Shown one piece after another: positions 59,172-64,000 of a stretch of 64,000 bases of DNA (its first letter is position 1; each line of letters opens with the position of its first letter). The position numbers and the translations under genes were made by a program. The notes below the pieces were generated by a model that saw nothing but the letters and a program-made list of their open reading frames with translations, ran no database searches and was not told where the DNA came from. Origin of the DNA: Acetatifactor muris (GTDB taxonomy: Bacteria > Bacillota > Clostridia > Lachnospirales > Lachnospiraceae); the NCBI GenBank assembly GCA_023663635.1, contig JAMPHD010000002.1, forward strand, positions 62,001 through 126,000, written 5' to 3'.

Positions 59172-59278
59172 TGTACTTTTCCGTGATTTTTGTATGCAAA
59201 AAAGTACACTATCCACCTTGACTCTCCCGCTTGTTTTTTTTATAATAATAAGCAGGATTAAGAGTAACGCAAGTTACT
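59172..59278 (+). promoter_or_regulatory. pfl promoter with two inverted repeats
   Basis: TTGACT (59218-59223) and TATAAT (59241-59246) are 17 bases apart, a near-ideal promoter. Upstream, TGTACTTTT (59172-59180) mirrors AAAAGTACA (59200-59208). In the leader, AGTAAC-GCAA-GTTACT (59263-59278) forms a short palindrome. Both are candidates for control by redox or growth-state factors; neither matches Rex or CcpA consensus well. Confidence 0.8.
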
Positions 59279-59317
59279 TTAAAATAATCAAAAAATAAAA
59301 AGAGGAGGCATTTCAAC

Positions 59318-61357
59318 ATGAGACCAGAATGGACAGATTTTGTAGCCGGCAAATGGGATAAGGAAGTGAATGTTCGCGACTTTATCCAGAGGAACTATCA
59401 CCCCTATGACGGTGATGAGAGTTTCCTTGCGGGAGCTACACAGAACACGAAAGACTTGTGGGCACAGGTGCTTGACCTGCAGAAACAGGAGAGAGAAGCA
59501 GGCGGTGTTCTTGACATGGACACCAAGGTTGTTTCCACCATTACCTCTCACGGCCCCGGCTACCTCGACAAGTCCAAGGAGACGATCGTAGGTTTCCAGA
59601 CCGACAAGCCTTTCAAGAGATCCCTGCAGCCTTACGGCGGTATCCGTATGGCAGAGAAGGCTTGCTCAGACAACGGTTATGAGGTTGATCCCGAGATTTC
59701 CGAGTTCTTCTCCACCCACAGAAAGACCCACAACGCAGGTTGTTTCGATGCTTACAATCAGGAGATGAGAGCATGCCGTTCCTCCCACATCATCACCGGT
59801 CTTCCCGATGCGTATGGCCGCGGCCGTATCATTGGCGACTACAGACGTGTGGCTCTGTACGGTATCGACAGACTGATCGAGGACAAACAGGCTCAGAAGG
59901 ATTCCACCGGCCGCGTGATGACCGATGACGTGATCCGTCTTCGTGAGGAAATCTCCGAGCAGATGATCGCTCTGAAGATGATGAAAGAGATGGCTGCATC
60001 CTACGGCTGCGATATCTCCAAACCCGCTTCCAATGTGCAGGAGGCTATTCAGTGGACCTACTTCGGTTATCTGTGTGCCGTAAAGGAGCAGAACGGCGCT
60101 GCCATGTCCCTTGGACGTACCTCTACCTTCCTTGACTGCTACGCTGAGAGAGATCTGAAGAACGGTACCTTCACCGAGGAGCAGATTCAGGAGTTCGTTG
60201 ACCACTTCATCATGAAACTGCGTCTTATCAAGTTTGCCCGTACTCCCGAGTACAACCAGATTTTCGCAGGCGATCCCGTATGGGTTACTGAGTCCTTGGG
60301 CGGCGTTGGCGTAGACGGCAGACCTATGGTTACCAAGATGAGTTTCCGTTACCTGAACACTCTGACCAACCTTGGACCTTCTCCCGAGCCCAACCTGACT
60401 GTACTTTGGTCCACCAGACTTCCTGAATCTTGGAAGAAATACTGCGCGAAGATGTCCATCCAGACCTCTTCCATCCAGTATGAGAACGATGATCTGATGA
60501 GAGTTACCCATGGCGATGACTACGGTATCGCATGCTGCGTATCCTCCATGGTGATCGGTAAAGAGATGCAGTTCTTCGGCGCCCGCGCAAACGTTGCAAA
60601 ATGTCTGCTGTACGCTTTGAACGGCGGTGTGGACGAAGTGACCAAGAAACAGGTTGGTCCTAAGTATCGTCCCGTTACCGGAGATGTATTGGACTATGAT
60701 GATGTAATGAGCAAGTTCATCGACATGTTGGAGTGGCAGGCAGATGTGTATGTAAACACCTTGAACATCATCCACTACATGCATGACAAATACTGCTATG
60801 AGAGAGCAGAGATGGCTCTCCATGACAGAGACGTAAAGCGCTACTTCGCAACCGGCGTTGCAGGTCTGTCCATCGTGGCTGATTCCCTGTCCGCCATCAA
60901 GTACGCAAAGGTTGAGCCCATCCGTGATGAGGACGGCATCATCGTTGACTTCAAGACCACCGGTGATTTCCCCAAATACGGTAATGATGATGATCGCGTG
61001 GACAGCATCGCACAGGAGATCGTGCATAAGTTCATGACCGCCATCAGAAGACATCACACCTACAGAAACGGTGTGCCTACCACTTCCATCCTGACCATTA
61101 CCTCCAACGTAACCTATGGTAAGGCTACCGGTAATACTCCCGATGGACGTAAGAAAGGCCAGCCTTTCGCTCCTGGCGCTAACCCTATGCACGGCCGCGA
61201 TACCCATGGCGCTGTAGCATCCCTGTCTTCCGTATCCAAGCTGCCCTTCAATGATGCACAGGACGGTATCTCCAATACCTTCACCATCATTCCCGGCGCT
61301 CTGGGCAAAGAGGATCAGGTCTTCGCAGGTGATATCGAACTTGATCTGAACAAATAA
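59318..61357 (+). CDS. Pyruvate formate-lyase catalytic subunit lacking its radical domain
   Basis: A 679-residue glycyl radical enzyme core that would split pyruvate plus CoA into formate and acetyl-CoA. The active-site cysteine pair is C406-C407 in [12 protein letters not shown]. Sequence follows PFL from the start (WTDFVAGKW) to [17 protein letters not shown], the point where ordinary PFL (about 740-760 residues) continues into NLV...RVSGYAVNF. Instead it ends after a short tail, [11 protein letters not shown]. No matching sequence follows in any frame until the separate radical-domain gene. Codon use differs from neighbours (GGT, CGT, GTT frequent), as in highly expressed genes. GAGGAGG precedes the ATG. 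Confidence 0.95.
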   Translation: MRPEWTDFVAGKWDKEVNVRDFIQRNYHPYDGDESFLAGATQNTKDLWAQVLDLQKQEREAGGVLDMDTKVVSTITSHGPGYLDKSKETIVGFQTDKPFKRSLQPYGGIRMAEKACSDNGYEVDPEISEFFSTHRKTHNAGCFDAYNQEMRACRSSHIITGLPDAYGRGRIIGDYRRVALYGIDRLIEDKQAQKDSTGRVMTDDVIRLREEISEQMIALKMMKEMAASYGCDISKPASNVQEAIQWTYFGYLCAVKEQNGAAMSLGRTSTFLDCYAERDLKNGTFTEEQIQEFVDHFIMKLRLIKFARTPEYNQIFAGDPVWVTESLGGVGVDGRPMVTKMSFRYLNTLTNLGPSPEPNLTVLWSTRLPESWKKYCAKMSIQTSSIQYENDDLMRVTHGDDYGIACCVSSMVIGKEMQFFGARANVAKCLLYALNGGVDEVTKKQVGPKYRPVTGDVLDYDDVMSKFIDMLEWQADVYVNTLNIIHYMHDKYCYERAEMALHDRDVKRYFATGVAGLSIVADSLSAIKYAKVEPIRDEDGIIVDFKTTGDFPKYGNDDDRVDSIAQEIVHKFMTAIRRHHTYRNGVPTTSILTITSNVTYGKATGNTPDGRKKGQPFAPGANPMHGRDTHGAVASLSSVSKLPFNDAQDGISNTFTIIPGALGKEDQVFAGDIELDLNK

Positions 61358-61412
61358 CTTGTAGGGATCACGATATCACCGTGTGATACTTGAGCTTGAT
61401 CTGAATAAGTAG
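61331..61412 (+). repeat. Degenerate duplicate of the pfl 3' end
   Basis: The last codons and stop at 61331-61357 (GATATCGAACTTGATCTGAA...) recur as 61385-61412 (GATACTTGAGCTTGATCTGA...). Both copies encode ELDLNK then stop in their own frame, separated by 27 bases. Confidence 0.8.
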
Positions 61413-61442
61413 TAATTGTTCTGCAGTATAAGGAGGCACACA

Positions 61443-61646
61443 ATGGACGAGAAACAGATGATCGACGATCTGGTCAAAATGTTGGATTCCGGCATGGCAG
61501 AAGGCGTGGGACATGTGAATGTGGACACCGCCGCTGAGGAAGAGACATCAAAGAACGTTCAGACAATGGGCTGCACGGATTGTTCCAGAACTCCGTTGGC
61601 CTGCAGTGTACCGACACTTCACGAGGGATTGGACGATTACAAATAA
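61443..61646 (+). CDS. 67-residue Cys-rich protein related to the start of the PFL radical domain
   Basis: Residues 5-28 align with the same numbered residues of the adjacent radical-domain protein without gaps; D8, L10, V11, L14, D15, G21, H24, N26 and V27 are identical. The second half is unrelated and carries C44, C47 and C54 (GCTDCSRTPLACSVP). It has no glycyl motif. AAGGAGG lies just before the ATG, a strong start. Likely an assembly, docking or metal-linked accessory of the split PFL; the role is unknown. Confidence 0.85.
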   Translation: MDEKQMIDDLVKMLDSGMAEGVGHVNVDTAAEEETSKNVQTMGCTDCSRTPLACSVPTLHEGLDDYK

Positions 61647-61721
61647 TTCCCCGTCAACAAAACTTCTCCGGAGGGCGGCGGGTCCTCCCTCCGGATATCA
61701 ATTTTAGAGGAGGACAAAACA

Positions 61722-61961
61722 ATGGCAAATTCTGCACAGGTTGATAATCTTGTAAACTTACTGGATGGCTATGCTACCAAGGGCGGTCATCATCTGAACG
61801 TAAACGTGCTCAACAGAGAGACCCTGTTGGATGCTCAGAAACATCCCGAGAACTATCCTCAGCTGACCATTCGCGTGTCCGGGTATGCAGTGAACTTCAT
61901 CAAGCTGACTCCCGAGCAGCAGGCTGACGTTATTTCCCGTACTTTCCATGAGGCTATCTGA
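61722..61961 (+). CDS. Stand-alone glycyl radical domain of pyruvate formate-lyase
   Basis: A 79-residue protein equal to the C-terminal domain of [43 protein letters not shown], then RVSGYAVNF with the radical glycine at residue 54 and the ending ISRTFHEAI. It is smaller than GrcA/YfiD (about 127 residues) because it lacks the extra N-terminal part. GAGGAGG precedes the ATG. With the truncated catalytic subunit it would form a complete enzyme after activation by PflA. A strong terminator follows, marking the operon end. Confidence 0.95.
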   Translation: MANSAQVDNLVNLLDGYATKGGHHLNVNVLNRETLLDAQKHPENYPQLTIRVSGYAVNFIKLTPEQQADVISRTFHEAI

Positions 61962-61977
61962 TCGGCCAAGTAACAGT

Positions 61978-62009
61978 GAGGGTGCCCTTAGCGGGCGCCC
62001 TCTTTTTTG
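61978..62009 (+). terminator. Rho-independent terminator of the pfl operon
   Basis: GAGGGTGCCC (61978-61987), loop TTAGC, GGGCGCCCTC (61993-62002), then TTTTTT. A strong canonical hairpin. Confidence 0.95.
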
Positions 62010-62100
62010 TGAGCTGATACCTCGCTGCGAACATGGCCGTTTTCTCATCATTCACGGGAATAAAGGCAACAAAATTGGAAACACTACGGGAAATCCGGCT

Positions 62101-62128
62101 TTTCATTTGTTTTGCCTTCTGCTATAAT
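62101..62128 (+). promoter_or_regulatory. pflA promoter
   Basis: TTTCAT (62101-62106) and TATAAT (62123-62128) are 16 bases apart, about 80 bases before the pflA start. It lies after the pfl terminator, so pflA can be expressed on its own. Confidence 0.6.
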
Positions 62129-62211
62129 GTTTTTATCAGCTGTTTCAGAATATATAAGCTTGACCTGACTCAGCCTCAAGGTCGATTCAGGTTACGCGGA
62201 AAGAGGTTATC

Positions 62212-62973
62212 ATGCAGGGAAGAATACATTCACTTGAGAGTTTTGGCACGGTAGACGGCCCCGGAACCCGATTTGTGGTCTTTGTGCAGGGCTGTCCCAT
62301 GCGCTGTGCCTACTGCCACAACCCCGATACCTGGGAGATGAACGGCGGTACTCTCATGGAGCCCGCCTATATTATAGAACAATATGAGCGCAACCGAGCC
62401 TTTTATCAGAATGGCGGCGGTCTCACCGTCACGGGCGGCGAACCCCTCATGCAGGTAGATTTCCTGATCGACCTCTTTACTCTGGCCAAAGAACATGGAA
62501 TCCACACCTGCATTGACAGCTCCGGCATCGCCTACAATCCGGACAATACCGCATGGCTGAAGAAATTGGATCACCTCATGACCCTTACCGATCTGGTCAT
62601 GTTGGACATTAAGCATATCGACCCCGAGAAACACAAAGATTTGGTCAAACAGCCCAATACCAACATCCTCAAATTTGCGGCATACCTGGACGAGAAAAAA
62701 GTCGATATGTGGATTCGTCATGTCATCGTCCCCGGCTATACCGATGATGACAAATACCTGTTTGAACTGGGATACTTTATCGGTCAGTTCTCCAATCTCA
62801 AAGCCTTGGACGCGCTGCCCTACCATACCATGGGTGAGTCCAAATATGAGAAACTGGGCATGGAATACCGCCTGAAAGGCGTTCCCGCCATGGACAAAAA
62901 TAAACTGATCGAGAAAAAAGAAGTGATCTTGGACGGGATCCGCAAGCGCCGGGCAGAGATGGATGCGAAATAG
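62212..62973 (+). CDS. pflA: Pyruvate formate-lyase activating enzyme
   Basis: A 253-residue radical SAM enzyme that places the radical on the PFL glycine. The iron-sulfur motif is C28-x3-C32-x2-C35 (GCPMRCAYCHNPDTW), GGEP at 75-78 binds SAM, and the start GRIHSLESFGTVDGPGTR matches PFL activases. Only a single cluster motif is present, as expected. Its substrate here should be the small radical-domain protein, free or bound to the catalytic subunit. AGAGG lies upstream of the ATG. Confidence 0.96.
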   Translation: MQGRIHSLESFGTVDGPGTRFVVFVQGCPMRCAYCHNPDTWEMNGGTLMEPAYIIEQYERNRAFYQNGGGLTVTGGEPLMQVDFLIDLFTLAKEHGIHTCIDSSGIAYNPDNTAWLKKLDHLMTLTDLVMLDIKHIDPEKHKDLVKQPNTNILKFAAYLDEKKVDMWIRHVIVPGYTDDDKYLFELGYFIGQFSNLKALDALPYHTMGESKYEKLGMEYRLKGVPAMDKNKLIEKKEVILDGIRKRRAEMDAK

Positions 62974-63017
62974 TCACATGCAGACATTCATTCGATAAAC
63001 TATATGATACTCTCAGA

Positions 63018-63060
63018 GCAGCTCATACTAAACAATCCGTGTGGGCTGCCCGCTTTTTTA
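63018..63060 (+). terminator. Terminator after pflA
   Basis: GCAGCTCATAC (63018-63028) pairs with GTGTGGGCTGC (63039-63049), including two wobble pairs, and is followed by CCGCTTTTTT. Confidence 0.75.
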
Positions 63061-63164
63061 TCAGGCTCCTTCCGGGGACCCGTGGAAGTCCGGATTCTCG
63101 TCCGCACTCCCACTCTTTCAGGGCGGCTGTATGCCGGAATCGGATAAAAATTATGCCGCTTACC

Positions 63165-63548
63165 TTAGATTATCCCCATGGTTATCTTGTATTTCGTGAT
63201 CACATTGATTATCAGCTCCAACAATTCCAATTCGTTTGGAGTCATCTTAAGAATCTTATGCTGAATTTTCCGCAACTGTCTCGGAGATACCCCATTGACG
63301 TCCCCATCCTTTTCGGATTCACCGGATTCAAGGGAAACCTCGTCTCTCCCCAACAGATAATCTGTAGACACTCCATAAAAATCCGCCAAACGGCACAACA
63401 TTTCCAAACTCGGTTGATGGATGCCGTTCTCGTAATTGGACATCGTACCGATAGAAATATGTAGATGACACGCGATTTCTTTCAAATACATACCGCTCAA
63501 AGCTCTCAGTTTTGTTAATCTTTTTGCGAATCCGCTTGTTTGTTCCAT
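63165..63548 (-). CDS. XRE-family helix-turn-helix regulator
   Basis: A 127-residue protein with an N-terminal lambda-repressor-like domain (about 8-65: LRALSGMYLKEIACHLHISIGTMSNYENGIHQPS, with the FYGVSTDYLLGRDE end). A short acidic linker leads to a C-terminal helical tail of unknown role. A GGAGG site precedes the ATG. It is divergent from the AT-rich glycosyltransferase gene on the right and may control it or an accessory locus beyond the window. Confidence 0.9.
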   Translation of the reverse strand: MEQTSGFAKRLTKLRALSGMYLKEIACHLHISIGTMSNYENGIHQPSLEMLCRLADFYGVSTDYLLGRDEVSLESGESEKDGDVNGVSPRQLRKIQHKILKMTPNELELLELIINVITKYKITMGII

Positions 63549-63715
63549 GATTGTTTTCCTCCTTGGGATTATTAGATATATACAACACTATACATCTACT
63601 TTACACCCAAGGCAGAGAAAAATCTTGATATTTTTGTTATTTTTCCTTTTGTCCTATTTCTCCGATCCTGAACAACGGATAATTGCAAATTATCCTCGAA
63701 TAATCGGAGAAATGA

Positions 63716-64000
63716 ATGAACAGCTTTATCAAAAAGTGCTACACCTATATGACAGATGAGAAAAGGATTGATTTCTTCAGGAAAATAGACGGTGGATTAA
63801 GAAAGATTGGCGGATCCGCTTATACAAAGACATTGGGGCAACTTAAATATAAGCTTCGTTTTTCTGCTGCATCAGAAGTTCGGATCAAAGGGGCCAATAC
63901 TGATGGCAGTATTTTTGAAAGTTTATGTTGGAAGTATGACAAGGAAGAAAGACCTCAAAAAGACCCCTTGGTCAGTATTATTGTACCTAACTATAATCAT
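63716..64000 (+). CDS. Family 2 glycosyltransferase, N-terminal part (runs off window)
   Basis: Ninety-five codons are open to the window edge from ATG 63716. The translated start MNSFIKKCYTYMTDEKRI is followed by about 70 residues of charged sequence and then LVSIIVPNYNH, the first strand of a GT-A fold. GGAGA lies five bases ahead. An overlapping ATG at 63712 leads quickly to a stop. Base use is clearly more AT-rich than in the rest of the window, suggesting acquired DNA. The enzyme belongs to surface-polysaccharide type transferases. Confidence 0.75.
   Translation, partial: MNSFIKKCYTYMTDEKRIDFFRKIDGGLRKIGGSAYTKTLGQLKYKLRFSAASEVRIKGANTDGSIFESLCWKYDKEERPQKDPLVSIIVPNYNH

Noticed and set aside
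59318-61961. Reading the PFL region as a frameshifted or broken single gene
   Set aside because: Both parts have their own start, ribosome site and stop, a third gene sits between them, and no radical-domain sequence follows the first stop in any frame. The parts are intact and complementary.
63547-63759. A 70-codon open frame on the plus strand beside the XRE gene
   Set aside because: The overlapping frame from 63716 has a good ribosome site and a clear glycosyltransferase start, which explains this stretch better.

Overview
The window looks like the chromosome of an anaerobic Clostridia bacterium, most likely Lachnospiraceae. Support comes from the paired GlgC/GlgD glycogen enzymes, SpoVG, a DnaD/DnaI-type helicase loader, a SleB-type wall hydrolase, a CwlD-like amidase, a MecA adaptor, a FeoA-FeoB fusion, a class B sortase and a glycyl-radical pyruvate formate-lyase system. 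The genus cannot be fixed by reading alone. Most genes are GC-rich. The pfl genes use a different, expression-biased codon set, and the extreme right edge turns AT-rich.

Layout. (1) 1-19.6 kb: surface-glycan biosynthesis, with family 2 glycosyltransferases, polytopic GT-C-like membrane proteins, a sugar aminotransferase with an acetyltransferase, an FAD oxidoreductase, and an AraC-type regulator divergent from a GDP-mannose/GDP-fucose block (gmd, fcl, manC, manA). (2) 19.6-27 kb: mfd-pth, then glgC-glgD-spoVG. (3) 27.2-34 kb: murC, a cluster of DnaA-box-like 9-mers, the replication genes dnaD and dnaI, a PRPP synthetase, bioY behind a BirA-type operator, a structured repeat element and queT behind a possible preQ1 switch. 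(4) 34-44.4 kb: a large anchored protein of unknown function, then a complete F-type ATP synthase operon whose c subunit carries the full sodium-binding signature. (5) 44.4-58.9 kb: housekeeping and envelope genes, including a sortase B next to a VPKTG surface protein, a Schlafen/AlbA_2 regulator with a 9-bp tandem repeat, feoAB, a GH18 protein and mecA. (6) 59.1-63 kb: pyruvate formate-lyase. (7) 63.2-64 kb: an XRE regulator and the start of an AT-rich glycosyltransferase.

The most striking system is pyruvate formate-lyase in pieces. The catalytic gene (59318-61357) keeps the Cys-Cys active site but stops just before the C-terminal glycyl-radical domain. That domain is a separate intact 79-residue gene (61722-61961) with the RVSGYAVNF radical motif. 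Between them lies a 67-residue Cys-rich protein whose first half aligns without gaps to the start of the radical domain. The activating enzyme pflA follows. This reads as a natural split enzyme with an exchangeable radical subunit, comparable in logic to the GrcA/YfiD spare part of enterobacteria. The 3' end of the catalytic gene has a degenerate copy just downstream, which may be a trace of how the split arose.

Other points worth follow-up are the DnaA-box cluster in front of dnaD-dnaI, the sodium-type ATP synthase, the matched sortase and substrate, the palindrome over the glgC promoter, and the nested inverted-repeat element between bioY and queT. Functions given are from reading motifs and family knowledge; no searches were run.
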